This document shows, piece after piece, positions 49,393 through 61,195 of a stretch of 64,000 nt of DNA. Position numbers and translations under genes: made by a program. Source of the stretch: Rachycentron canadum. Its lineage: Eukaryota > Chordata > Actinopteri > Carangiformes > Rachycentridae. The notes under the pieces were generated by a model. It did no database searches. It had not been told where the DNA came from and was given only the letters and a program-made list of their open reading frames with translations. Numbering within the stretch: the stretch's first letter is position 1; every line of letters starts with the position of its first letter. The stretch covers positions 4,919,936 through 4,983,935 of the forward strand of contig CM076659.1 in NCBI GenBank assembly GCA_038496675.1. Direction: 5' to 3'.

Positions 49393-52082
49393 TTAAGATT
49401 CTATTAAAGAGATTAAATTGTTTCTATAGCCAACTGAAACATCAAAGGCCAACCAAATTGCAGCCCTTACTTGAGTGGGTTTCACTAAAGTCACTTATTT
49501 GTCCATTTCATCATGCTAATGGCAGAAGCCATCATCCCATTATAGCTCCACAGCTGAGCAAGGTTAAACAAATGCAGTTTGTTTGAGGTCACACAATCTC
49601 CAAGTCAGGTCTCACTGCTCTCCCCCTGTACATCACAACAAATCATTATCTTGTCTATAACTACTCTATATAAGCAACCCTGTGAACCCTGCTGCATTAA
49701 CCACCTCTTCACTTACTAGCACTCAAGACGTTTTTCTTTTTTTTGTCTCTTACTCTTTACTGTTATCAAAGAAATCCTTCCTGTGTAACAGTGCGTTATT
49801 GAACTAAAATCTAATCTAACTTCTTGGTCAACCTGAAATCTCTTTGTTCTCATGGGGAATTTGTAACACAGTAAGACATCTCAAACATCTGACTGAATAT
49901 CCTCTGTGTGCAAAGCCTTGCTACCTTAATAACTGTGTTCAATGATCAACTGAAGAAATAAAATTCTACATTATACAGTACCTTCTTTTTTTCAGTAAAC
50001 AGTGTTGAGATCATTTTGCCACAAATGGTTTTGGAAAACTAATGGAGTTCATTAGTACCCATTGTTTGTACGGTGGTTACATCAAACACTGACTTGTAAG
50101 CTGTAAGACCTGTCAAAATAATAACTCCATCATGCCTAATAGAATCATATCTCCCAGACATTTCACATACAGCTGACCGTTCATCATAGCCAAACAGGAC
50201 CAAGCCTTGTTTTCATTACTATTCCGCTGAACAAAGGTCTTCGTCTGTAATGAGTTCACATTCCCTAAGCCTTACAGTAACCACACAATCACTTGTGTCA
50301 ACAGAAGGGAAATCCATTTCATCAAGATGTCCAGTCAGTGCTTCATTACCATACACAAGGGCAACAACTGTGCAGCCGCGAAGCCTCAGAGAGTACATTT
50401 GTCAGCCAGTATGTTTGCCAAGAGTATTTTCATTATGACTGCACAATAGATAAAGACGCTCGTTTGAAAACATCTTCACAGGTCAGTTTAACACTTTGAC
50501 ACATTGCATCAAACCACTTCTCCAGCACCACAATATCACTGCATGTTTCAGATTTAGGGTTACACATCTGCCACAGCCAGGAAAGATAAAGACTATAAAG
50601 ACTTGTTTAGCTCTGGTCTACTTACATATACGTATAAAAACCAGTGGCTGTCAGCATGTTTTCCTTGGCTCTAATTTCTATTAATGAGCCTTCAGCACTC
50701 TTCTTTAAGGTCAGGGCCATTACAGATAAGAGCTTTCTGTTCCTGTCAACTAGCTGAATGCTTCCCAAAAAGAATTATAACAAATTTCCACCTAACATTT
50801 ATTGCATTTTTACAAGGTTTCAAAAGTTATGTTCAGAATTTATACCTTCTTTTTCAATCTGAGATCATCTGCTGTTGTGATGATCCAGGTTCATTACACA
50901 AGATGGAAAAGGTCTCTCTGATGGTGCCTTAGGGTTATTTTGTGAAGATAATGTGTGTGTCTTCTGCTTTGGTACCATTAATGTTTCTACAAAACATAAT
51001 TTGGGTATCAGTAGTCGATGTCAACAGTCAATGTTCTGAATCTATAAACTTCTCTAGCACAATGGGATTCACATTTTAACAGATCACCGGTGAGTATCTG
51101 ACATTATATAGGCAGCAGACACATACAGCACGTCCATCCTCTCGTTTATACTGAGTTTCTTGTGAATATAGCCACACAGGTCCAAAAAGATGTAGCCACT
51201 GTAAAAGAAAAGGAAGATGTTTTTATTATTCTTAAAATAATGATGATGTATGTCCATCTTAGTATTATTTTATCTCTTGTATCTATCATTCATACACACC
51301 TGACTTTCAAGAAAATCAATTCCAATATGCATTTATGCATGGTACATTATATGGTTTTCAACATATATTATAAAGGAAATACAGTATGTGTATCACAGTA
51401 TGTCCCCAATGGAAAAGCACCAACTTGATTCCCACAACATTTTTGAATTTTTGTTTTTGACTGATTTAACATTTGATAGTTAAATGCTAACTGCAAAAAT
51501 CAAAGAACAGGATTTTAAAAAAGTTTTATTTATTAAGTTTTATTGAGAATAATGTAGCTGTTTCTTGTGAGTGAGTATGTATGAAAATGATGTAACTGAT
51601 ATGAGTCAGCCTGATATGGGATGCAGGTGACCTGTGCTCTGTCTGATAACCTATGTGCATCCATATTTACTGTGTGACTGTTTCCCAGTTTAAATAACAA
51701 AGTTACCTGTCACACAAAAGACAATTCTTTGGATTAACACTACGCTGTTAAACCCTTTAATTAAGTCTGAAAATACTGGAGGAAATGATCCTCTGTTGTT
51801 AAGTGAAATTGTTAAAGTTAGATTTAAAAAGAGAAAGATGAATCTTGGCTTTATTCTTCCCGGTTAACCACATCAACTTAAGGCTTCTGATCATCCTTAT
51901 TACTGTAACACACACTGACAAAATGTCACCTACATGCTTGAGTACTTCTAACTCTCTTCAATTCTCTGAGAGAAATATTGTGAAGTTTAGAAGTGAAATG
52001 GCATCTCCTCTTAGTGTGTATTCCCCAGCTGCCTAGTTAGAAGAAAACCCTCGCCTTAGAGGAATATGGTGCTGTTACATTT

Positions 52083-52217
52083 CCAGAAGCGTATTCATAA
52101 GTCCTTCTGAGAATTACTCTTAAATAAAACTTTTAAAACTAGGAGAGAAACATCAGTTATTTTAAAATGCATTCAAAATGGCCAGTTGAGAGCTACTTTT
52201 ATGAACACAGCCCCTGG
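52083..52217. mobile_element. Possible MITE with degenerate terminal inverted repeats
   Basis: The left end CCAGAAGCGTATTCATAAGT pairs, with small gaps, with the complement of the right end, which reads CCAGGGGCTGTGTTCATAAA. The 135-base body is AT-rich with ACTCTTAA/AGAGCTACT words pairing further inward. I recall fish repeats ending in 'TTTATGAACACAGCCCCTGG'-like sequence. No clear target duplication was found and no superfamily is assigned. Confidence 0.4.
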
Positions 52218-53809
52218 TTTCTCAGCTCTGAGACAAACTTGAACATGCTCACAAATATTGAATGAACTGCCGTGGGTTATAGGAATTGTATTCTCATTTA
52301 AAGCTACTCAGCAAACATCACAGTCTTTCATTTCAGTTGCTTAGAGGTCTTCTTACATGGGGTGACTTTTGTGTTTAGCAAACAGGAAAATAGCAGGGAG
52401 GGGGGGCATAATTTCCTATCTCCATAAAGCACTGATGTTCTAGGTGAAATGACTTAGTCGCAGCAACGCTACACTGGATTATTTTATTTCTGCTTCAACA
52501 CCACTTCATGTTCCAGACGTATGAATTTATTTTAACCACTGCATCCACTCTGAAGAAATGAATACTGTGAAGCTAAAGCATAAAATTATCAAATGGAGTG
52601 TCTGGTGAAAGAAAATTGCATCCCTCAAAGAAAAGGCCCTTGCCAAAGTGTGTGCTTTATATTCCTTTACTTACTTGTAACATAATGTTACTCATTACCT
52701 GCATCATTACCATTACCTAGCCATTATACATAGGAAGCCATTATAGAAAACCATGCCACTGCAGGCTTGTAACAGAGTAGCTCATCAGTATTTCTGCTAA
52801 GGTTCACACTTTTCTAGGCTCTCAGCGTACATGGCTCACACTGGTTTGTTTCTGCAAAGGTTTACAATATTTGGTGGACTAGAGATAAACAGAGACAAAC
52901 TGAGGGACTGAGGGAAACAGTGGAGGAAACAGAAGCCAGGCAAATGAACTGGTGTTCAAAGTGGGGTATTGTGAAGACCAGTGAATTGCCTGCTGAAGAC
53001 CATGCAGAGCACAGTGCCTGAGGATTGTGCAGAGACACAGTCAGCAGTCAGGCGTTGATTTCTCCAACCGTCTCCTTTCACCCTCACTTCACTCTGTTGG
53101 TAAAGGGCTAGTTTCAACCATCTCCCCACATTCTCTTACAGATAAAAGAGCCCAGTCCTCCTTTTGTACATACAACTACACAACTGCACACACGCTATAT
53201 CTCCTCATCTCCAGCTAAAAATGAAGCACACAGCCACACTCTCACTTCTATGCCAATAATACCGTAACATCTGAAACCCCGTACTGTGCTACAAAATCAG
53301 CATCTCTGTTTTTTTTAAACTGTTTCATTTTGTTCCAAAAACAGCACAATATTTTTCAGACATTTTTCTAAGCCACTAGAGAAGCAGATGCTGACAATCT
53401 ATAAGATGCCTTGGAATTTCCAGTTGTCACCGCAAACAGCTCTAAAGAAACATCTGTGAAGGGGAGGCAGAAAAAAAGAATTCATCCATCTGAAATGCAG
53501 AACCAGCTCAGTCATCCCACTTCTCAAACTACTCTGCTGTCAGAGGCGTTAGTGATACTTAGGTGGAGCCACAGTGCCCCCTACAGCTCAACACGTAAAA
53601 AGACGTATGAGCGTCGACTCCATTCCTCTGATGCCTGCTATGTTACCTTAAATCAAAGCTTTACCTGCTTTATACAGCTGCAAAACATTATATTCACCTG
53701 CTTGAGATGGTCACACCCTCACCACATAGGCATAGGCAGGATTTTTCATACTGTATGCGATCTGTTTCATTCTGTAACCCACATTCCTCCCACTCCATTA
53801 GGTTGCTGT
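52218..53809. other. macrod2 intron: nothing recognised
   Basis: No exon or repeat was identified. A 151-codon frame at 53411-53866 runs into the adjoining interspersed repeat, has no motif and is treated as chance. A GTGCCCCCTACAG word at about 53572-53584 resembles a weak CTCF core on the minus strand. Confidence 0.6.
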
Positions 53810-53995
53810 TTTATGGCTAAACACGTGTTTTGTTATATCACAGAGACCTTGACCTTTGACCTATAGCCATCAAATTCTAATCAGTTCATCCTTGAGTCCA
53901 AGTGAACATTTGTGCAAAATTTGAAGAAATTCTTTCAAGGTCTTACTGAGATATCACATTCACAAGAATGGGAGGGATTGACAACCCGAATACGT
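53810..53995 (+). repeat. Interspersed fish repeat carrying nuclear-receptor-like sites, copy 1
   Basis: The sequence follows the phrase order of a repeat common in percomorph genomes: AAACACGTGTTTTG, GACCTTGACCTTTGACCT, TCTAATCAGTTCATCCTTGA, GTCCAAGTGAACATTTGTGC, AAAATTTGAAGAAATTC, TTCAAGGTCTTACTGAGATA, TCACATTCACAAGAATGGGA, ACAACCCGAA. It shares this order with the copy at 63575-63815. No coding frame; formal family name not known to me. Confidence 0.75.
53850..53862 (-). promoter_or_regulatory. Perfect DR1 nuclear-receptor motif inside a repeat
   Basis: TGACCTTTGACCT is two TGACCT half-sites separated by one base, i.e. AGGTCA-A-AGGTCA on the minus strand, the element used by PPAR/RXR, HNF4 and COUP-TF. 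It belongs to the repeat sequence, so it may be one of many genomic copies. Confidence 0.45.
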
Positions 53996-55122
53996 GACAC
54001 TCATATTTTTCCTTCTTGTTGTATGAGTGACCTCTACAGTAATAACTGTAATCAAATGTCCTCAACTTGTGTGGGACAAAGAAGAAGAGAAACAGAAGGT
54101 GGTGAAAGACTGTTTCCCCATGTTCCCATCTGAATACCCTCTCAATTACTCACAGGCCTGATGGATGGGATGTGGCATGTGCGCAGCATAAGGCGGGGTG
54201 TTGTGAAATGTTTGTTTCAGGACAAGGAGGAGGGTGGTGGAACTGAGGTGAGAGGAAGGGGGCAGGAAGAAAAACAGGGATGCAAACAGCGACTTTCTGA
54301 CCTTGACAACAATGACTTCAGTTCTCTGTTGACTGGGGAGAAGAGTGAGGACCTGACCTGAATGACGGGCCTCTTCATTAGCAATGGCACCTGTCTCCAA
54401 AGACACAGAATCAGTTTCACGGCATAAACATCACTTTGTGTGGGGGTGTGTGGGGTTTATGTTTTGTTGTGTGAGCGTTGGAAAGAGCGTGAGGGTGTCG
54501 GCTGGGTCACAAAACGCATGACCGTGAAGGAAGAGGAGGCTCATTCTCCAAAACACTCAATATGGTCATAGACCATTAGCAGTGCAAGCAATGGGAGATA
54601 TTTTTTAAGTACCAACCGGATACACACTGAGAGAAAAGACTCCCATGATTACTTTCCATTAGCTACACCTCGTGAAGAATTATTTCTGTTTGGTCGTGTT
54701 GGCAATACATAGGCCAAAGAGATTAGGTAAACAACTTTGTAGTCAACCAGACACTGATGGAAGTTGCAAGCCAGCTCACAATCTGGACACTGGGAGAGGA
54801 GAAGTCGAGCTGAAACCAGAGGAAGGTGAAGCTCTCCAGCTGGTTTGTCACCTCAGTTCACAGTTACACCTTGATGGCAGGGAAAACTCCGTCCTTGTGC
54901 TGTATCTTTCTCAGAGCTGATACGATTAACTGGACCTTTTAGTGCAGGACCCAATGCAACCCACTCACCGGAGTCATTTCACTGTTCAACAAAGCAGCAA
55001 GTTCTCTCAGCCAGTGGCATTGATTTTCATTTGTGGTGTGACAGTGCAACAATCACAAGTTTGCTCAAGAAGTTACCAGTCCTCTGTCATGGTTTCTGGT
55101 GTAGTCTCTTCGTCTGTGCGTG

Positions 55123-55124
<2 letters not shown>

Positions 55125-55170
<46 letters not shown>
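55125..55170. repeat. (TG)23 microsatellite
   Basis: Uninterrupted TG over about 46 bases, the longest pure dinucleotide run in the window. Confidence 0.95.
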
Positions 55171-55174
<4 letters not shown>

Positions 55175-56365
55175 AGCATGTATACACATCTGGCAGCGGA
55201 TTGAAAGAACAGTGAGAGAGTGAGAGCCCCTGAATTGCAGTCATATTGCCGCGAGCATGGCGGCATCACTCAGGGAGGTTATGGCACAAGGTGTGAATCT
55301 GCAGAGACAGAGAGACCCATCGAGCCAGACTCTCCAGGGGCTGAGTGTGTTGCGCAGCACATCCATGAACTGACAGAAAATCTAATGAAAAGCCAACGCT
55401 GACAAGATCCCCAAACAGTAGGGAGCAAAACCAAAAGCCACAGGCTTTATCCATCACTAAGGGAAATGAAGACGTAGAATGAAAATTTAAAATTTTACAC
55501 CTTGGTATGTCATGCCAGAGCCTGCTGTGAGCCCATGTGGCCTTTTATTGAGACAGCCTAATCAATACTAATTAAAAAAATTTCCCCGGTCCTTAACAAA
55601 AACACAGTGTCCCGAAAACATCTTAGACTAATGCAGAAAAATAAGGTTTTGGACAGCAATAAATTTCACAAGAGAGTGTTGGTTTCACAAAGTTGAAAAG
55701 GAGAATATGTTGTCATATATTACAACCAGACCTTTAAAAAGCACTCTAAAGATGGGAAGAGTGACAATGAGAAGTCTGTTTTTTAGAGTCTGTCTATAGA
55801 CCAAGAGCTCAGCACGAGAATAAAAATGCCACATCTACTTTTCATTCTGGAAAGCCTTCTGCTTTGCAGGCTAAAATATTACCACAGCACTCAGAGTCAT
55901 TCCCTAATAAATAAGGCAATGCTTTCCATTAAGGCTTGTGACTCAGAGAGCCACATATTATTCTCTGGACATTACACACCATTATCCCACACTGTTGCTG
56001 CTGCAGCTGAGGTTTTCAATAAGTGAGTGAGGATGAACCAGAACCACCATGTACTTCTCTCACCCCTTGAATAAAGTAACCCTCAGAGACGCTTGCTTGC
56101 ACCATTGTTTTTGAAAGTTTCAAATTTTCCTATCCTTTTTTCCATTTGTACATCTAATTTCAAACAATATAACAAGAAAATCAATGTAATTTTCTGGTTT
56201 CATTTAGACCAATAATTAAACACAGTGGCAAGAAAATTTAGAAGCTAATTTAATTTGTTAAACACTCACCTGATATTAAACATGGAAAAGTTCAGTCCAT
56301 GAATTGGCAAATAAATTGGTCTGGATTTGATTTAGAATTTTATAATGCCTGGAATTACCCAGTAA

Positions 56366-56366
56366 A

Positions 56367-56399
<33 letters not shown>
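56366..56399. repeat. (CA)n followed by A20
   Basis: A short CA run passes directly into a run of 20 A. Confidence 0.95.
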
Positions 56400-59300
56400 C
56401 TGTTGTGCACCTATATGTTACCTCGCTCCATCACAGAATAACGTCGTAGTGTGATCAGGGTTGACTATACCAGGGCGTGTAGCCTTCTGCTCCGTACATT
56501 ATTCATGAATGACTATGAAGGTAAACAATGCTGCCTGTTTGCAGAAGCAACCCCGCAGGCAAATCGTGTTTGAATTGACTGCATATCAGAAAACTTCTAA
56601 AAGTCAGTCTCCACTGGATCATGGTATTCTGCCCTCCGAGGGTCACCGCTCTCATCATACCTGTGATGACTGCAGTACGAGTGAGTTCATACAACTGAAT
56701 ACCAATTTCTTCTCTCACACTCAACTCCCCCTCAGGTTCTTTATAGTGTTCATAACCAGATTCCCTGTGCACACTAAATTGGCTCCTGTAAAAAATGATC
56801 TAACACAGAAAGATGGGAAAGGTGTACAGCGGGTAATGGATTAGGAGTCAACCCCTCTGCATAATTACCACAGTCATCACGATAAGAAAAGTCCTCTCCA
56901 CTTCTCAATGCTATCTTTATGACCTCACTCTGATCTAAGAGGGACGGTGACACTCACATGAACTCCACACACAAAGACAAAGTGAAAAATGGAAGACATT
57001 ATCTTGTGTTTGGCATGTAAAAGCAACAGTAATGACACACATTAAATTTATAACAGTTTGAGTGTCCTTTCAACTTTTAGTGAACCCCGCAATATTCTAT
57101 GAAACATGTCTTGATTAAGTGTGATAGTCTGCCCTTTCCATGTATCATTGTCCGATACCAATCCAAAAGGTACATGCCAAAGACATGGGCTGTTTGAGTC
57201 GATGATGAATTAGTAATCAGGGAAAATGCTGGGTATTTGTCAAAGTTATGGAACAACACAGTATTATCCAAAAGAGAAAAATGCACCCTGTTCAAGAATC
57301 TTGGCAGAAAGTCTTCTTTACTTAGGAAATCAATACGCAGGACAAAGGGTTGCTGTTTTCCTGTTGCTTTCATGCTCTAAAAACAGTAGGAAGACGGAGA
57401 GCATGAGAATGGCGGGTCTAACATTTTATGCAAAGCAGTGGCAGACGATTCCAGGCTCATTCTAAACAGACCATCTGCCAGCGCTGGATACTGCCGCCAA
57501 AGCCACCTTCTCATGAAATGGCCATTGTGCCCTCTACCCCTGCAGTTTACCGGTTGTCACCACAGCCCCTCCTGTCCTGCTCTCTCCAGGCTCTCAACCA
57601 GGTGACAGTTTGAGCACCTCCTCTCCAACCTCCAGCCAAACAGAATTAAGGAAGAATTAAAAACCCAATGAGCCTAATAATTAAACTTTAATGGACGACA
57701 TAAAGCAACTTGACATCCTCTAAAAGCTATAGGCAGCCACCATAGCAGCAGTAGCAATCTGGCCATAAAATTACGGACATTCCTCCTTTGAAACCCACAT
57801 GCCACTGCTGTCATGACAAAACCCTGTTGTGCAAATTTGCAATGTGCCTCTGGCTTATACAATAATATGTGATAAAATAAAGCATTAATAAAAACACGCA
57901 AGCTGAAAACAAGCAGATATATTCCAGTATTTCCTATTTCTTGAAAATATGACATTTTGAGTCACTGTCATTCCAATAATATACACTTGAACAATAATGC
58001 TTATGCACTCTTAAAGCTACAAAAACAACAACTAAGCTGCATCCTAATAAGTCACAACAAAATTTCAATATCCTCTCTCCTGTTGGAGGTTATGGTTAAC
58101 CTAACATTATATCAACACTGAATTACCTTGTTCAACTGCAGGACCAAACAGTCCAAACTAGTGCTGACCGCCAGTAGGTAGGCCAGCACAGGATTATATT
58201 GGCAACCTGGTCCTGTGCTTGTTATTCAATTCATGTCCGCTGAATACACAAAAGGGTAAAATAAGTAATCTAAATATGAAAAGAGACCTACATTTTACAC
58301 ACCAACCTTGAGCTTTACCTGCAATATGTATGTATAATTAGTATCCCTGCAATTCATGTTTAACATGTGGGAGAAAGGCTTTCAGTCAGTTTATTAAGCC
58401 TAGGACTAATACTTTCACAGTGCTAAAAAAAGTCCCACACTTCATACACGGCAGTCTCCTGATGCCAGGCCTAAATGAAAAACAGCATGAGAAAATGGAA
58501 GTCCTGCAGGGTAGAGATTGGAAGCAGTGAATAAATGAAAGGAATGAAGTTGAACAAACTATCTGAAGATCTTATCAGTGCAAGTTGCTCAGCATCCGCA
58601 ATGTTTGTTCACATGCAGCTCAAAACGGTGTTACTCACTAAAACCTGGACCAGAGCCACGACAGCCAGAGGATGTCCAGCCAAATTAACATAATCATAGT
58701 TTGTAACCAAAGTTCATGAAACATAATGCCATACTGTAGTGACAAGTGTTTTGTTTCCAGTGACCTAAAAAAAAAGTCATTCCATGCACATTAAACTTTA
58801 TATTCACAACATCCTCCTACAAAGTTCACCGCAGTATGTTCTTATCAGTCCAGCCGCAAAGACAACGAGTCCTGCGGGGTGAATAGAGCAGCAGTGCTGA
58901 GACCGTCTGAAAATTATGAAAGGCTTCAGCGGTTCTTTCAACCTTTCAGACCCTTTGACAGCCTGCTAAATACAACGAATTGCCTCCTGGCTAATATGCA
59001 GCTCAATCAGAGCCTGGACTTCTGGCAGAATTAAGTCCTTAAGTAAACCGCCTGCCTGTGATACAATAGTATTCAATAGTTTGAAACAAAAACTTGCAGT
59101 GTTCCCTCCTGAACCTCACTTCCTTTCTCATGCACAAAATCTATAGTCACTTAATAGAAACACTCTGCACCATAACCACTGCCTTAACCTTGAATTGTAG
59201 AAAATATTGACTGAAAAAGGACATGAGTTTAAAATATGTCTGCAATAAGAATGTTTCCAAAATAGCAGCTGAAGGAGATGAAACCAAGACTGAGTTGTCT

Positions 59301-59530
59301 GTCTTCAGTTTTTGGGAAAACAGACACAAGGCTTCAAATTGGTTGTTGTTCTGGAAGTTTCTCAAGTCTCCAATCAGTATTTGTGGAGTTCAGAGTAACT
59401 ATCCAGTTCTCTGTCACAAGTGTGTAAAAGGGTGAATGTGACTTCTATTGCAAAGCTCTTTGAGTGGGCGATAAGACTAGAAAAAAGCTATTTAAGTATA
59501 TAAGTGATGTTCATTTACCATTTATTTTCC

Positions 59531-59966
59531 ACTCAATACAGCAGACATTTTTTGTATCATTCCCCAGATCTATGCTTCAATACAATCTTGTCTCTGGGCT
59601 CTGCAGGCATTTCCTTTCACCTCAGCTGTGAGACCTAATTTTGACAGGTGTGACTTTCCAAATCATGTCCAATCAGCTTTATTTACCACAGGTGGACTCC
59701 AATCAAGGTGTGAAAACATCTCAAAGATGATCAAGAGATGATCGTTGGCATCTAAGCTAAATTTCAAATGTCATAGCAAAGCATCTGAATACTTATCTCA
59801 ATGTGATTTTCAGCTTATTATTCAGTTAATAATAATAAGTTTTCACTTTGTTTTAAGGAATATTGAGTGTAAATTACTATTTTTTTATGTAGCATAAGGC
59901 AGCAACATACCATAACGTAAATAAATTGAAGGGGTGAATACAATTTCACTGTAATGCACTGTACAT
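59531..59966 (-). mobile_element. Tc1/mariner element fragment: one terminal inverted repeat plus transposase N-terminus
   Basis: Read on the minus strand, it starts with GTACAGTGCATTACAGTG, the outer end of a long terminal inverted repeat. It continues through AAGTATTCAGATGCTTTGC and the untranslated GGAGTCCACCTGTGGTAAAT, then GGACATGATTTGGAAAG, and enters the transposase N-terminus with RDKIV and KHRSGE words of the helix-turn-helix region. It stops near 59531, so most of the transposase and the other end are missing. The expected start codon is mutated and a stop follows KHRSGE. The second copy at 62244-63567 has the same orientation and is about 2.3 kb away; the macrod2 exon lies between them. 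Confidence 0.85.
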
Positions 59967-60968
59967 TTATCATGCATACAACAATACAACTCAGAAATGT
60001 AGCACTTATCACAAAACTCAGTACAAACAACAAACTACTTAAAACTGCATAATAACAAGTGCTACAAGTGCTTCATTTATAAAAAGGTCAACATGTTGAT
60101 AATGCAAGACAATTGTCATGACATTTAGGTGTGTGCTGGGTGTCTGTTACGTGTAATCCACCACATTGTTGTCTTTTACATGATACTGATGATGATTCAG
60201 AATGTCATGTCACTGTGTCCTCAGCAGGATGGGTATTTACATAATAGATTAAATTCATTGGCCTTATCCAACAGAGCAGGCTGTTTTTCACATCCCTTAA
60301 TCTTGCATGATTGACAGAGCCTTAATTTCACACAAGATGTCGCAGTGTGTATGTCTGTGTTTAAAAATACTGCATGAAGGAAAAGTTGTGAAACATAACT
60401 GCTGAAAGAGGAGGTGCTATACAGCTATGATTTGTGATTGTCAATAGCTGCAGAACAGTCCTGAGCATCAACTGCAGAAGCAACAGGTGAAGCAATCTTT
60501 TAGCACCTCTGACTATGTGTGTAGGTTGTGAGCAGACTGCAGAAAATTACATAACAGTAGCACAAATCTCTGAAAAAGGCTAACCCTCTCTGCATCTTCT
60601 CTTTTACAACAGGTCTTTACTGAGTTTTCCAACAGCAACACCGGATATGTGACCACTTATAATTACAGCACACACATTCCCCATTAGTGACTAATGAGTA
60701 TCACTAATGAATCAAGAATACAACTGTAAACCAAAGCAAAATTAGTTCAGCCATTAAATTTGTATTTCACAACCACTAGGTAGGAGAAAGAGCAGAAACA
60801 ACTTAAAATATTCTGAACATAATCTGAACATCCAGTGGATTTCAGTGGATGGGAGGCCTTTCTGAGTCTGAACAGTAGAGGGCAGCCAAGGACAATTTAA
60901 CAACTCAGCTGCCTTCAAGCAGCAAACACATCCAACAGCTCCCAAAGGTTAAAGAGTAAAATCCTTAC
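59967..60968. other. macrod2 intron just downstream of the macrodomain exon
   Basis: No exon or repeat was seen. ACAGTAGAGGGCA at 60872-60884 matches a CTCF core consensus (CCASYAGRKGGCR) at 12 of 13 positions by eye; it lies 85 bases from the exon. The remainder is ordinary AT-rich sequence. Confidence 0.6.
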
Positions 60969-61082
60969 CAGCATTGACAATGGCATCCACCTCCAAGACG
61001 GTAATATCTCCTTTGTAGAGAGACACTTTATCACTCGGGCCGCCTCCACCTGTCAGCTCCTTCCCTTCCTCTGTGTCATTTG
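60969..61082 (-). CDS. macrod2: macrod2 exon encoding the start of the macrodomain (partial gene)
   Basis: On the minus strand an acceptor (TTTTCTTTTTCAG) precedes the exon and a donor (CTG|GTAAGG) follows it. The exon starts with the last two bases of a codon and ends with the first base of another, giving intron phase 1 on both sides. It encodes 37 full codons: NDTEEGKELTGGGGPSDK, then KVSLYKGDITVLEVDAIVNA. The second half is the first strand and GDI...DAIVNA motif of MacroD-type macrodomains, closest to MACROD2 (LYRGDITLLEVDAIVNAAN). MACROD2 removes mono-ADP-ribose from proteins. The GDI aspartate contacts ADP-ribose; the catalytic asparagine of NAAN and the GGGGVDG loop would be in the next exon, which I did not find in the window. 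Earlier exons lie beyond 64000, later ones left of base 1. Nesting of flrt3 in the downstream intron supports macrod2 over macrod1. Confidence 0.93.
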
Positions 61083-61162
61083 CTGAAAAAGAAAACAATA
61101 ACTTTGACTTGTTGCATTAATTTTAAAAAAATGAATGGAAAAGTCAAAATCTTCAGTTAAAT

Positions 61163-61195
<33 letters not shown>

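Larger units (their letters stand above)
46457..52082. other. macrod2 intron: no gene seen
   Basis: No coding exon was recognised. It holds a 24-base tandem duplication at 47276-47320, A33 at 48715-48747 and a G-rich strand-biased tract at 49361-49392. The region from 50000 to 52000 is AT-rich and featureless to my reading. Frames up to 89 codons are unsupported. Confidence 0.65.
53996..59530. other. macrod2 intron: no gene seen
   Basis: No exon was recognised. It holds (TG)23 at 55125-55170 and a CA run leading into A20 at 56366-56399. The stretch 58830-59040 is complex and non-repetitive and is a candidate conserved element. Frames up to 111 codons carry no motifs. Confidence 0.65.

Noticed and set aside
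53411..53866. 151-codon + strand frame
   Set aside because: It crosses into an interspersed repeat and has no recognisable domain.
53572..60884. A CTCF pair forming a loop
   Set aside because: The left core matches only 11 of 13 positions and the two motifs would point away from each other, not towards each other as loop anchors do.
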